64,000 nucleotides of DNA from Enterobacter sp. RIT418 (GTDB lineage: Bacteria; Pseudomonadota; Gammaproteobacteria; Enterobacterales; Enterobacteriaceae): the NCBI RefSeq assembly GCF_003057745.1, contig NZ_QBJD02000003.1:1-64000 (forward strand), read 5' to 3'. The position numbers and the translations under genes were made by a program. Positions 28,969 through 38,306 of this stretch are shown here, in pieces; position 1 is the first letter of the stretch; every line of letters begins with the position of its first letter. The notes under the pieces are model-generated. The model was not told the origin of the DNA and did no database searches. It worked only from the letters and a program-made list of their open reading frames with translations.

Positions 28969-29955
28969 ATGAACTACAAACATCTGGGGCGTACCGGACT
29001 GCGGGTGAGCCGCATCGGTCTCGGCACCATGAATTTCGGTGAGCTGACGGATGAGTCGGCCAGCTTCAGGATCATGGATGAAGCCGTGGATGCAGGTATC
29101 AACTTTTTCGATACCGCTGACGTCTATGGCGGGCCGCAGTCGCCGGATATGGCAAAGGGTTACGGAACATCCGAAGAAATCATCGGTAACTGGCTGGCGC
29201 GTAGTGGTCAGCGTGACCGGATAGTGCTGGCCACGAAAGTTTACCAGCCGATGGACACGGGGCCGAACGACAAATACCTGTCTGCCTACCATATCCGCCG
29301 GGCCTGTGAGGCCAGCCTGAAAAGGCTGAAAACGGACCATATCGATCTCTATCAGATGCACCATATCGACCGGAACACGCCCTGGGAGGAGATCTGGCAG
29401 GCCATGGAACAGCTGATCCGTGAGGGTAAAATCAGCTACGTTGGCAGCAGTAACTTTGCTGGCTGGGATATTGCCACTGCACAGTGCAAGGCCGACGCGC
29501 GCAACCTGCTGGGGCTGGCATCGGAACAGAGCCTGTACAATCTGACTCAGCGCACGATTGAGCTAGAAATCATTCCGGCGCTCCGTCATTACGGCATTGG
29601 CCTGATCCCCTGGAGCCCGGTCGGGATGGGGATGCTGGGCGGTGTTCTGAAGAAAATTGCCGGTGGCCGCCGGGCATCACCGCAGTTGCAGGCACAAATC
29701 AACCGCCTGCGGCCACAACTGGAGGCCTGGGAAACACTGTGTGATGAGCTGGGGGAAACACCATCAGACGTCGCGCTGGCTTGGCTACTGCAGAACTCGG
29801 TGGTTAGCGCCGTGCTCAGTGGTCCGCGTACAGTTGAACAGCTCCGTCAGAATCTCAATGCCCTGACGCTGTCTCTTTCAGACGATACGCTCAAAAGGCT
29901 GGATACCATCTGGCCGGGGCCAGGCGGAGAGGCACCTGAAGCTTACGCGTGGTAA
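28969..29955 (+). CDS. Aldo/keto reductase
   Basis: A 328-residue TIM-barrel reductase. The catalytic tetrad can be seen: DTADVYG (Asp and Tyr), LATKVY (Lys) and QMHHID (His). The NADPH-binding end has SGPRTVEQL. It is the last gene of the operon; the ribosome site AAGGAG precedes it. Together with the dehydrogenase it suggests detoxification of carbonyl compounds, an inference from context. Confidence 0.87.
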   Translation: MNYKHLGRTGLRVSRIGLGTMNFGELTDESASFRIMDEAVDAGINFFDTADVYGGPQSPDMAKGYGTSEEIIGNWLARSGQRDRIVLATKVYQPMDTGPNDKYLSAYHIRRACEASLKRLKTDHIDLYQMHHIDRNTPWEEIWQAMEQLIREGKISYVGSSNFAGWDIATAQCKADARNLLGLASEQSLYNLTQRTIELEIIPALRHYGIGLIPWSPVGMGMLGGVLKKIAGGRRASPQLQAQINRLRPQLEAWETLCDELGETPSDVALAWLLQNSVVSAVLSGPRTVEQLRQNLNALTLSLSDDTLKRLDTIWPGPGGEAPEAYAW

Positions 29956-29973
29956 AAGGTTATCAGTGTTAAC

Positions 29974-29999
29974 AATTACCGGCCTTCGGGTCGGTAATT
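29974..29999 (+). terminator. Hairpin after the aldo/keto reductase gene
   Basis: An 11-bp stem (AATTACCGGCC paired with GGTCGGTAATT, one G-T pair) closes a canonical C(TTCG)G tetraloop. The T-run is weak (ACATTATTT). Confidence 0.65.
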
Positions 30000-30265
30000 A
30001 CATTATTTCGGCGAAATTTATTTATTACCTGAAGATGTTGTACTTTTCATCAATTCTTGGATGACCGCTTTTCGCTCAAAGCGGCCTTTCAGCTTAGATA
30101 ACTTGCTCGCTTCGTGCCAAAAGCGGACATTACTCGCTCTATAAAGCAATCATTGTCGAGAGCAGCTCACAGCTTAATCGGGCTGCAGCAGTCGTAAACC
30201 TTTTTATATTGCGCCGGGAACCCATTCTCTAACAGGTTCCCAGGTAAAGTTTAAAACCAACAGGC
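30000..30265. other. Intergenic region without a gene
   Basis: The gap between the aldo/keto reductase and the convergent exporter holds no convincing reading frame. GGGAACC/GGTTCCC at 30216-30241 forms a hairpin that may terminate the exporter message on the minus strand. Confidence 0.5.
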
Positions 30266-31393
30266 TTAGCGCCGTGACAGGCTGCAAAGGCAGGCTATTG
30301 CTGCACACGCGGTAAGGACCAGTCCCAGAAGCTGTACGATACCGGCAAGTCCCAGCATCATTCCCAGCAAGAGATAGTAAACTAATCCAAACAGCGCCCC
30401 GGCAGCTCCTGCCTGTTCACGATATTGGCTCAGGGCCTGGCTGAGCACGTTTGGAATCGCAATGCCATAGGCAATCACAACCCCGGCCACTGGCACAAGG
30501 ATCCAAACTGATTGCTGTAAGACCCATGCTGCGATACCCGATAACAGGGCCAGCAGGCAGGCATTTTTCACGAGCTTTTCTGGTGCCAAACCGATAGACA
30601 GCAATTTCCGGTTCCACATGCTCCCCGATAGAGAAGCAAAAGCCAGTAAAACGCCCGTCCATCCGAAAGCCCTTGGACTCCAGCCCAATTGTCCGAAAAG
30701 AAACGGTGCAAGGCTGTAGTAACTGAAAAGCATTGTATTCAGCAGTGCGACAAGCATTGCATTTTTCCAAAGGCTTCCATCTCCCGCCATCCGGCAAACC
30801 AGCCCGCCAAATCGGGAGCCGGAAGTCTTTTCCGAGCGCGTTTCAGGCAGTAAGAATGCGGTCAGTGCGAGCAGCACCAGTGCCATCGTGACCAGGGCAA
30901 CAAACACGCCTGAATGTCCGTATAGGCTAACCAGCCAGCCCCCACTTACCAGACCGAAAACGGGACTGATTGCCAACGCCGCTCCCATCACGGAGAAAAC
31001 GCGGGCTAATGCCGTCGATTCGTAACTATCACGCAGCATCGTCTGAACTACAACGGATCCTGCTGCTGCGCCTACGGCTGCAACCATGCGCGCCAGGAGC
31101 AGGACGCTAAAGTCTGAGGCGACAAGCGCCAGCGCGGAACCGGTCCCGTAGCACAGAAGCCCAGCCATCATTGCAGGTCGCCGACCTACGCGGTCGCTTA
31201 ACCAGCCCCAGAGCGCAACGCCGACGGCAAACGCGACGAAATAGACTGAAAGCGTCTGGGCGGCACGTTCACTGCCTACCTGAAAAGCACGGGCAATGTC
31301 TGGCAAAGCCGGGCTGTATATCGTTTCCACAAGCTGTGGAAACATGATCAGTAATGTCAGTAGCCACAGCGGTGGCTGTTTATTGATATTCAT
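30266..31393 (-). CDS. MFS multidrug exporter, Bcr/CflA type
   Basis: A 375-residue protein with about 12 hydrophobic segments. The motif WLSDRVGRRPAM between helices 2 and 3 and the start LIMFPQLVETIYSPALPDIARAF fit the Bcr/CflA family. I use the ATG at 31393, which has an AAGGA site; the frame is open further upstream. It is divergent from an AraC regulator that probably controls it. Confidence 0.85.
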   Translation of the reverse strand: MNINKQPPLWLLTLLIMFPQLVETIYSPALPDIARAFQVGSERAAQTLSVYFVAFAVGVALWGWLSDRVGRRPAMMAGLLCYGTGSALALVASDFSVLLLARMVAAVGAAAGSVVVQTMLRDSYESTALARVFSVMGAALAISPVFGLVSGGWLVSLYGHSGVFVALVTMALVLLALTAFLLPETRSEKTSGSRFGGLVCRMAGDGSLWKNAMLVALLNTMLFSYYSLAPFLFGQLGWSPRAFGWTGVLLAFASLSGSMWNRKLLSIGLAPEKLVKNACLLALLSGIAAWVLQQSVWILVPVAGVVIAYGIAIPNVLSQALSQYREQAGAAGALFGLVYYLLLGMMLGLAGIVQLLGLVLTACAAIACLCSLSRR

Positions 31394-31494
31394 AACAACA
31401 ATCCTTAGATAACAGAATATGCGGCTATTATTGAGGAAGTTGCTATGTCGTTTTATCATGATGGGGACTATTTATATTTAAAATCGGACATGTG

Positions 31495-32310
31495 ATGAAG
31501 ATTAGCCAGGACGATTATTTTGATCCGGACACGTTCGATGATGGGGTGATCGGAATTGCATCCGATATGGGGGTACACGATTCAGGGATGCACAGCCACC
31601 TTCGGCATCAGCTGCTTTTTTCGGCAGCGGGAAGCATCACCATTGAGCTGGATAATACCCTTTGCCTGCTTCCGCCCCGGAGGGCTGCCTGGATACCGGC
31701 TGGGACACGTCATCGCGCCATCATGAATGGCTCAATGGCCTATCGTTCACTCTACTTTTCAAGCGCTTTACCGTTATCCACGTTGCCCCTGCAGATCGTT
31801 GAGGTTAATCCCTTATTCTTCGAGGTGATTGAGCGGATGGCGTTCTGGCAATGGGGAATGCCTGAAGAGCAACAAAGCAGTCTCATTACCGTATTTTGTG
31901 AAGAAATTAAAAATGCCCAACGCGAAAACTGGGCGTTGCGATATCCCTCAGATAGTCGCCTGAGTGCCTGGTTAGACAACGTACGAGGGGGCGAATTACC
32001 CCCACGTTTAGTGCATTTAGCCCAAAAGATCGGTGCATGTGAACGCACGATAAGCCGTATATTTACCCGGGATACAGGAATGAGTTACCGGAGCTGGAGG
32101 CAACAGTGGAGGCTGCTGAAAGCGATGGAAATGCTGTGTGATGGCTGGTCGCTAAGTTATGTGGCACAGCAGCTTGATTTTGTCAGTGACAGTGCCTTCA
32201 TCGTTTTCTTTCGTCAGTATACGGGGACAACACCGACGCGATATCTCCGCCATTCAATCGCTGACCATCAGGACATATCGTTGGTTTCACCGTCGGTAAA
32301 ACTGATTTAG
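31495..32310 (+). CDS. AraC-family regulator with cupin sensor domain
   Basis: A 271-residue regulator. The N-terminal cupin-like domain (about residues 15-100, with HSHLRHQLLFS and PAGTRH) precedes two helix-turn-helix motifs in the C-terminal 100 residues (IGACERTISRIFTRDTGMSY and YVAQQLDFVSDSAFIVFFRQ). It resembles NimR-type regulators, which lie next to an MFS gene. GTG at 31492 directly precedes the chosen ATG and could also serve. Confidence 0.83.
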   Translation: MKISQDDYFDPDTFDDGVIGIASDMGVHDSGMHSHLRHQLLFSAAGSITIELDNTLCLLPPRRAAWIPAGTRHRAIMNGSMAYRSLYFSSALPLSTLPLQIVEVNPLFFEVIERMAFWQWGMPEEQQSSLITVFCEEIKNAQRENWALRYPSDSRLSAWLDNVRGGELPPRLVHLAQKIGACERTISRIFTRDTGMSYRSWRQQWRLLKAMEMLCDGWSLSYVAQQLDFVSDSAFIVFFRQYTGTTPTRYLRHSIADHQDISLVSPSVKLI

Positions 32311-32508
32311 CCGAGGCCAGCAAAACCTCTATGGCAGGGGAAAAACTCGCCTCCCATCCTGACATTTATCGCAGCAGGCCGCGATCGTTAAGGCTGCTGC
32401 CACGGCAGTTGTCCTGCCAACATAAAAACATTTGCTGCCAATAAATGACAACGTCAGATAACCGTCTAGAATTTTTTTAGGATAAAAACTGACTACATGG
32501 AATGACGA

Positions 32509-32616
32509 ATGATTTTTCTTGCCGCAATTCTCTTATCTTTACTCCTTTCCGTGACCAGCCTTATCTATATTCTGCTGGAGTTAGTCAGCATTGGGTGCGA
32601 TCCCGAGAGACATTAG
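32509..32616 (+). CDS. Possible small membrane protein (35 residues)
   Basis: ATG at 32509 opens a frame encoding one strongly hydrophobic helix (about residues 2-26) followed by a short charged tail SIGCDPERH. A weak GGA lies about eight bases upstream. No family is recognised. It could be a small membrane protein or a chance frame. Confidence 0.3.
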   Translation: MIFLAAILLSLLLSVTSLIYILLELVSIGCDPERH

Positions 32617-32711
32617 CAGCGTATGCGGAAGGGATAAGCAGCAGAAAAAACTTAACCTCATGCCGGATGTTCATGCCCGAACAAACGGCATTCAGCCTGG
32701 CTTATGCGACA

Positions 32712-32954
32712 TTATTCTGACACGAGCCACATATCTGCTTCTTCAAACATCTCCTGAACGGCCCGGCTAATGTGTTCCTTTTCATGCTTGCTGGCATCCG
32801 TGTTGATTGCTGGCAATGTCATCATCGGCTTAACCCGAACCTCTGCATCTGGAAAGATGCGGTGAACTCTTTTGCTCAGTTCGGCGAGGATGACTTCTCT
32901 CGCACCGGGCAGACCGTCAAAATTCCTTTTGTCATATACGAGTTCCACGAACAT
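32712..32954 (-). CDS. DinI/MsgA-family SOS protein
   Basis: An 80-residue protein of the DinI family (MFVELVYDKRNFDGLPGARE start; acidic C-terminal helix EMFEEADMWLVSE). It is closest in pattern to Salmonella MsgA. DinI binds and modulates RecA filaments. A perfect LexA box lies 38-53 bases upstream of the start, and AGAGGAG precedes the ATG. Confidence 0.88.
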   Translation of the reverse strand: MFVELVYDKRNFDGLPGAREVILAELSKRVHRIFPDAEVRVKPMMTLPAINTDASKHEKEHISRAVQEMFEEADMWLVSE

Positions 32955-32991
32955 GTCTTAACTCCTCTTTGCTGGGGGAGCTTAGTATATA

Positions 32992-33007
32992 CTGTGTATT
33001 TAAACAG
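32992..33007 (-). promoter_or_regulatory. LexA (SOS) box of the dinI-like gene
   Basis: CTGTGTATTTAAACAG fits the CTGT-N8-ACAG LexA consensus with an AT-rich spacer. It overlaps a likely promoter (minus-strand TATACT nearby). Confidence 0.85.
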
Positions 33008-33108
33008 TGCCAATGCGCGTGGGGGGGTGATGCCGTTTTTTTCGCTCGCCGGAGTGCGCCAGATCCGATTCCTTCGTTCAGCGCAACACGAGAGGGGAGC
33101 TCTTCGAC

Positions 33109-33744
33109 TTAGCGCGGGTATCCGTATAAGTTAAGCTTGCCCGACAGGTATTCTCCGAGATAAACCTCGCTGATTTTTACGTAGCCTTGCTCCACGACTT
33201 TTGACTCCAGCCAGTCAATGTCTTTATCAATGATTTCCAGAACGTCGAAGTTAGCCATTCCATCGACAATAATGGGATAGCGAATATTTTCATCGCCCAC
33301 TTCGATAATGGTTAACTGACCATTTTGCTCAAGTATGACGCGCTTGAGTTTTTCAATCTCGTAAACACCGTTTGCCCTGAGTTTGAACATCAGGTCGTTC
33401 GCTGAAATCCCGTTCCGCAAGCATTCCTGCACGTCAACGCTTCCATTATGAACCAGTGTGATAGGCTTTCCGTCGACAATCCGTTTAACGAGGTGGTTAT
33501 GTTCTTTTGAAAACTTGAGGATAAATACCAGCAGGGTCCAGATAATGAGCACCAAAACGAACTGCAAAACGGTAATCGATTCGTTGTAGATGACGCCGCC
33601 AATGATGCCGCCTAAAACGTAGTTCTGAACCTGATCCATGGCGGAGGTCGGGGCCAGGTTGCCTTTCCCCATAAGGTTAATTTGTATGATTAGACACAAT
33701 ATCCCAAGGCCTAACTTTATTATTATCGGGGTATAAATCAGCAT
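33109..33744 (-). CDS. DUF421 (YetF-like) membrane protein
   Basis: A 211-residue protein with about three N-terminal hydrophobic segments (residues 5-80) and a soluble C-terminal YetF domain (VKRIVDGKPITLVHNGSV, then ANDLMFKLRANGVYEIEKLKRVILEQNGQLTI). Its ATG overlaps the stop of the preceding gene (TGATG), so the two are coupled. DUF421 proteins commonly pair with DUF3290 partners, as here; their function is unclear. Confidence 0.82.
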   Translation of the reverse strand: MLIYTPIIIKLGLGILCLIIQINLMGKGNLAPTSAMDQVQNYVLGGIIGGVIYNESITVLQFVLVLIIWTLLVFILKFSKEHNHLVKRIVDGKPITLVHNGSVDVQECLRNGISANDLMFKLRANGVYEIEKLKRVILEQNGQLTIIEVGDENIRYPIIVDGMANFDVLEIIDKDIDWLESKVVEQGYVKISEVYLGEYLSGKLNLYGYPR

Positions 33745-34199
33745 CACTTATCCTTGTTTTTAAGTAAGGTAATGTTGGGGTTGGTTAGCCAGGTTTCTTG
33801 CAGGATATAGGTGTTTTGGTCGGCGCTTAGGTTAACCTTATAATAGTTATCTTTAATCTTAATTATCACGCCGTCGACAAGTTGAAATGAGTTGGCGTAA
33901 ATGTCATTGACGCTGACGTTTTTTTGCTTAGAGAGCACGTTAACGAAGTTAACCATCTGAGATGACTGGGAGTGCGCGCTTTCGCTGTTTGTGTATTCAG
34001 AGTACTGTACGCCCAGCATAAAGAGCAGAAACAAGAAGGCGATGATCGTCAGGTCTCGGTATTTGGTTTGTAGCCTGTGTCGCATATACAGGCTGAAAAC
34101 AACAATCGTCACCAGTAGCGTGCTGAAGATGATGATGTATTTCAAATAATCATTCAGGCTGGACTGTGCCTGAAGATAATTGATTCCATAAAAATTCAT
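33744..34199 (-). CDS. DUF3290 membrane protein
   Basis: A 151-residue protein with two hydrophobic segments in its N-terminal half and a small soluble domain after. I use the ATG at 34199 because an AAGGTGG site lies just upstream; the GTG at 34208 falls within that site. It is the first gene of a two-gene operon with the DUF421 protein. Codon use is more AT-rich than that of ldhA beside it. Confidence 0.78.
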   Translation of the reverse strand: MNFYGINYLQAQSSLNDYLKYIIIFSTLLVTIVVFSLYMRHRLQTKYRDLTIIAFLFLLFMLGVQYSEYTNSESAHSQSSQMVNFVNVLSKQKNVSVNDIYANSFQLVDGVIIKIKDNYYKVNLSADQNTYILQETWLTNPNITLLKNKDK

Positions 34200-34417
34200 T
34201 GCGTCCACCTTAATTCATCATCCGTTAATAAAATCTTTATGGTTGCATAAGATAATTCGCATTAAATATATACGCTTACGGAGTAAAACACGAGGCGATT
34301 TAATTGAGGGGGCGCACGGCGCGCTCTGGGGAAGCCAGGGGAACGTTAAGTTGTTGGTAATTGTGAATACCGCCGCGCCGTTCGCCTTACGGCCTTGACG
34401 TCTGATTCACATCTTTG

Positions 34418-34448
34418 GAAAAGCCCCCTCAGCGCGATGTGGGAGGGC
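34418..34448 (-). terminator. Probable terminator of ldhA
   Basis: On the minus strand GCCCTC and GAGGGGGC can pair around a short loop, followed by TTTTCC, about 20 bases after the ldhA stop. The remaining gap up to 34199 holds no gene. Confidence 0.6.
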
Positions 34449-34469
34449 AGAAGGGTAAAAAGCGTATCG

Positions 34470-35459
34470 CTACACTAACGCATTAGGACACGCTTCGCCT
34501 TTCTCCAGCTGGAGGAGGTTACCGAGCGTGGTTTCTGAAATGCTGATCAGCGCTTCGGCGGTCAGGAACGCCTGGTGGCCGGTGAACAGCACGTTGTGGC
34601 AGGCGGACAGGCGGCGGAACACGTCGTCCTGAATCACGTCGTTAGACTTGTCTTCGAAGAACAGATCGCGCTCGTTCTCATACACGTCCATGCCCAGCGC
34701 GCCGATTTTCTGGGTTTTCAGCGCTTCAATCGCGGCCTGGGAATCGATCAGCCCGCCGCGGCTGGTGTTGATGATCATCACGCCGTCTTTCATCTGCTCG
34801 AACGCGGACGCGTTAAGCAAATGGTAGTTTTCCGGCGTCAGCGGGCAGTGCAGAGAAATCACGTCAGACTGGGAGAGCAGCGTCGGCAGGTCGACATACT
34901 CCACGCCCAGCTCGAGCGCGGCCGCGCTTGGGTACGGATCGAACGCCAGCAGGCGCATGCCAAACCCTTTCAGGATGCGCAGGGTGGCAACGCCAATTTT
35001 TCCGGTCCCGATGACGCCCGCGGTTTTGCCGTACATGGTGAAGCCGGTCAGGCCTTCCAGAGAGAAGTTAGCGTCGCGGGTGCGCTGATAGGCGCGGTGA
35101 ATACGACGGTTCAGCGACATCATCATGCCGACGGCGTGTTCCGCCACCGCTTCCGGCGAGTAGGCCGGGACGCGAACCACCTTCAGGCCCAGCTCTTTGG
35201 CCGCGTCCAGATCGACGTTGTTAAAACCCGCGCAGCGCAGGGCGATGTACTTAACGCCGTGCTTTTTCAGCTCTTCCAGCACCGGGCGGCTGCCGTCGTC
35301 GTTAACAAAAATGCAGACGCCTTCGCAGCCGTGCGCCGTTTTGGCCGTTTTTTCAGTCAGAAGAAAGTCAAAAAATTCAAGTTCGAAGCCGTAAGCCTCG
35401 TTAACATGCTGCAGATACTTTTTGTCGTACTGCTTTGTGCTATAAACCGCGAGTTTCAT
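34470..35459 (-). CDS. ldhA: LdhA, fermentative D-lactate dehydrogenase
   Basis: A 329-residue D-2-hydroxyacid dehydrogenase. The NAD motif is GTGKIG (about residues 152-157); the catalytic residues lie in NTSRGG (Arg), DVYENE (Glu) and TGHQAF (His). It reduces pyruvate to D-lactate with NADH in fermentation. It is divergent from ydbH, as in E. coli. Confidence 0.96.
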   Translation of the reverse strand: MKLAVYSTKQYDKKYLQHVNEAYGFELEFFDFLLTEKTAKTAHGCEGVCIFVNDDGSRPVLEELKKHGVKYIALRCAGFNNVDLDAAKELGLKVVRVPAYSPEAVAEHAVGMMMSLNRRIHRAYQRTRDANFSLEGLTGFTMYGKTAGVIGTGKIGVATLRILKGFGMRLLAFDPYPSAAALELGVEYVDLPTLLSQSDVISLHCPLTPENYHLLNASAFEQMKDGVMIINTSRGGLIDSQAAIEALKTQKIGALGMDVYENERDLFFEDKSNDVIQDDVFRRLSACHNVLFTGHQAFLTAEALISISETTLGNLLQLEKGEACPNALV

Positions 35460-35669
35460 AAGGCTTTCTCCAGTGATTTTACAACCACGTTAGCATGATT
35501 AAAATTATCTTACAATTTTTAAAATATTATTGAAATCAATAAGTTCTATCAATTATTTTAGAGCATCTATTCTTAAAAAAGGCATTCTCTTCATCTGACT
35601 GGCTAAACATGCGACAATGATCGGCAATGTCGGCTTATTTCTTTCGCTAAATCAGGATATTAACTGCCC

Positions 35670-38306
35670 ATGAAGGGTAAATACAAAGCCGCGATTGCGC
35701 TACTTCTGCTGCTGATACTGGTGCCGCTGACGCTGCTGATGACGCTCGCGCAGTGGGTGCCAACGCTGGCGGGCATTTGGCTGCCCGTCGGGACGCGCAT
35801 CGCCTTCGACGAAAGCCCCAGGCTTACGCGCCATGCCGTTGTGATCCCCGATCTGCGCTATCTCGTTGAAGACTGCGAGATTGCGAAAGTCCAAAACATC
35901 ACCTTAGCCCATCCCAGCCGCTGGCGCTTAGACGTTGGCTCACTCGATCTCAACTCCGCCTGCCTGAGCAAGCTGCCGCAGTCGGCCCCGTCCGAGGTCG
36001 CACCAAAAACGCTGGCGCAGTGGCAGGCCGTACTGCCCAATACCTGGATAACCATTCACCGCCTATCGCTCTCGCCATGGCAGCAGTGGGAAGGGGAGTT
36101 TCGCGCGTCGCTGACGCCAGAGCTTCAGTCCATTACCTATCAAGGCGAGCAGGTCAGCCTGAAGGCGAAACTCCAGGGCCAAAAGCTGACCGTGAGCCAG
36201 CTTGACGTGAGGCTTCCTGATTATTCCGATCCCGTCAGGCTGGTCGGCGACTTTACGCTGCCGCTGGTCCCGGACGGCGTGCCGGTACAAGGCCACGCGC
36301 TTGCCACCTTTAACGTGCCGCAGCTTTCGTCGCTGGTGGATGCCGATCTGGACTGGCAGGAAAATCAGGGGCAGCTGGTGGTGATGGCGCGGGATAACCC
36401 CGATCCGCTGCTGGACCTGCCGTGGACGATAACGTCCCAGCAGCTGAACATCAGCGACGGACGCTGGAGCTGGGCGCTGCCCGGCATGCCGCTGAGCGGG
36501 CGCGTGGGGCTGAAGATTGATAACTGGCAGCAGGGGCTGGAGAAGGCGACTCTTTCCGGACGGCTCAACGTGCTGACGCAGGGCGACGCGGGCAAAGGCA
36601 ACGCCGTGCTGAATATCGGCCCCGGCACGCTGAGCATGGACAACAGCAGCATGCCGCTGCACCTGAGCGGCGAGGCCAAGCAAAACGATCTGATCCTCTA
36701 TGCCAAGCTGCCGGCGACCTTAACCGGCGCGCTCACCGATCCGCAGCTGACCTTTGAGCCGGGCGCGCTGCTGCGCTCGCGCGGGCGGATTATCGATTCG
36801 CTGGATATCGACGAAATCCGCTGGCCGCTGGCGGGCGTTAAGCTAACGCAGAAGGGCGTGGACGGTCGCCTGCAGGCGATCCTGCGCGCCCATGAAAACG
36901 AGATGGGCGATTTCGTGCTTCATCTTGACGGCCAGGCCAACGACTTTTTGCCGGATCAAGGCCTGTGGCAGTGGCGCTACTGGGGCAAAGGCCGCTTTAC
37001 GCCAATGGATGCGGGATGGGACGTCGCGGGGAGAGGCGAGTGGCGCGACAACGTCATTGAGCTAACCGACCTGTCGACGGGCTTCGACAAGCTCCAGTAC
37101 GGCACCATGCGGGTCGATAAGCCGCGCCTGGCCTTAACCCGCCCGGTGCGCTGGCTGCGCGATCCGGCGAATCCCAAATTTAGCGGCACGCTGTCGCTCA
37201 ACGCCGGAGAAACGCACTTTTCCGGCGGCAGCGTGCTGCCGCCGTCGGTGCTCAACTTCAGCGTTGACGGCACCGACCCGACGATCTTCCAGTTTAAAGG
37301 CGATCTGCATGCGGACAGGATTGGCCCCGTGCAGGTCAACGGCCGCTGGGATGGCGAACGCCTGCGCGGCCAGGCCTGGTGGCCAAAACAGTCGCTCACC
37401 GTGTTCCAGCCGCTGATCCCGCCGGAGTGGAAAATGACCCTGCGCGACGGCGATCTCTACGCGCAGGTGGCATTCTCCGCCGCGCCCGGGCAGGGCTTCG
37501 AAGCCGGGGGCCACGGGGTGGTGAAATCCGGCAGTGCCTGGATGCCGGATAACCAGATTAACGGCGTCGATTTTGTGCTGCCGTTCCGCTTTAGCGAAGG
37601 CACCTGGTCGCTGGGCACGCGCGGCCCGGTCACGCTAAGGATCGGTGAGGTGGTCAACCTCGTTACCGCGCACAACATCACGGCCGATTTGCAGGGCGAT
37701 TATCCGTGGAGCGATGAGCGTCCGCTGCTGCTGACCAACGTAAAGGTCGAGACGCTGGGCGGTAAAATCACCATGCAGCAGCTGCGCCTGCCGCAGCACG
37801 ACGCGGCCCTGCTGCGCGTGGACAACATCTCCACCAGCGAGCTGATAAGCGCCGTCAATCCTAAGCAGTTTACGATGTCCGGCCCGGTGAGCGGTGGGCT
37901 ACCGTTCTGGCTTAATAATGAAAAGTGGATCGTCAAAGACGGCTGGCTCAGCAACCCGGGCCCCATGACGCTGCGTCTTGATAAGGACACAGCCGACGCC
38001 ATCGTGAACGATAATATGGTGGCAGGGGCGGCAATCAACTGGCTTCGCTACATGGAAATCTCCCGCTCGTGGACGAAAATCAATCTCGATAACCTGGGGG
38101 TATTGACCCTGGCGGCGACCATTACCGGCATCAGCCGCGTAGACGGCAAAAGCAGCACGGTGAATTTGAACTATACCCATGAAGAGAATGTCTTTACCCT
38201 CTGGCGCAGCCTGCGCTTTGGGGACAATGTGCAAACGTGGTTTGAGCAACACGCGGCGTTACCCGGTACCCGCGGTTCGACCGGCAAGGAAAGTGAGGAA
38301 CAATAA
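35670..38306 (+). CDS. ydbH: YdbH, large AsmA-like envelope protein
   Basis: An 878-residue protein with a single N-terminal membrane helix (about residues 7-28) and a long beta-rich periplasmic part, one residue shorter than E. coli YdbH. It belongs to the AsmA-like bridge proteins (with TamB and YhdP) that carry phospholipids between membranes; with YnbE it spans the periplasm. The stop shares its last base with the ynbE start. Confidence 0.92.
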   Translation: MKGKYKAAIALLLLLILVPLTLLMTLAQWVPTLAGIWLPVGTRIAFDESPRLTRHAVVIPDLRYLVEDCEIAKVQNITLAHPSRWRLDVGSLDLNSACLSKLPQSAPSEVAPKTLAQWQAVLPNTWITIHRLSLSPWQQWEGEFRASLTPELQSITYQGEQVSLKAKLQGQKLTVSQLDVRLPDYSDPVRLVGDFTLPLVPDGVPVQGHALATFNVPQLSSLVDADLDWQENQGQLVVMARDNPDPLLDLPWTITSQQLNISDGRWSWALPGMPLSGRVGLKIDNWQQGLEKATLSGRLNVLTQGDAGKGNAVLNIGPGTLSMDNSSMPLHLSGEAKQNDLILYAKLPATLTGALTDPQLTFEPGALLRSRGRIIDSLDIDEIRWPLAGVKLTQKGVDGRLQAILRAHENEMGDFVLHLDGQANDFLPDQGLWQWRYWGKGRFTPMDAGWDVAGRGEWRDNVIELTDLSTGFDKLQYGTMRVDKPRLALTRPVRWLRDPANPKFSGTLSLNAGETHFSGGSVLPPSVLNFSVDGTDPTIFQFKGDLHADRIGPVQVNGRWDGERLRGQAWWPKQSLTVFQPLIPPEWKMTLRDGDLYAQVAFSAAPGQGFEAGGHGVVKSGSAWMPDNQINGVDFVLPFRFSEGTWSLGTRGPVTLRIGEVVNLVTAHNITADLQGDYPWSDERPLLLTNVKVETLGGKITMQQLRLPQHDAALLRVDNISTSELISAVNPKQFTMSGPVSGGLPFWLNNEKWIVKDGWLSNPGPMTLRLDKDTADAIVNDNMVAGAAINWLRYMEISRSWTKINLDNLGVLTLAATITGISRVDGKSSTVNLNYTHEENVFTLWRSLRFGDNVQTWFEQHAALPGTRGSTGKESEEQ

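Noticed and set aside
32502-32720. 72-codon plus-strand frame after the AraC gene
   Set aside because: It lacks a ribosome site and its composition is random. The overlapping 35-codon hydrophobic frame in another phase is more plausible.
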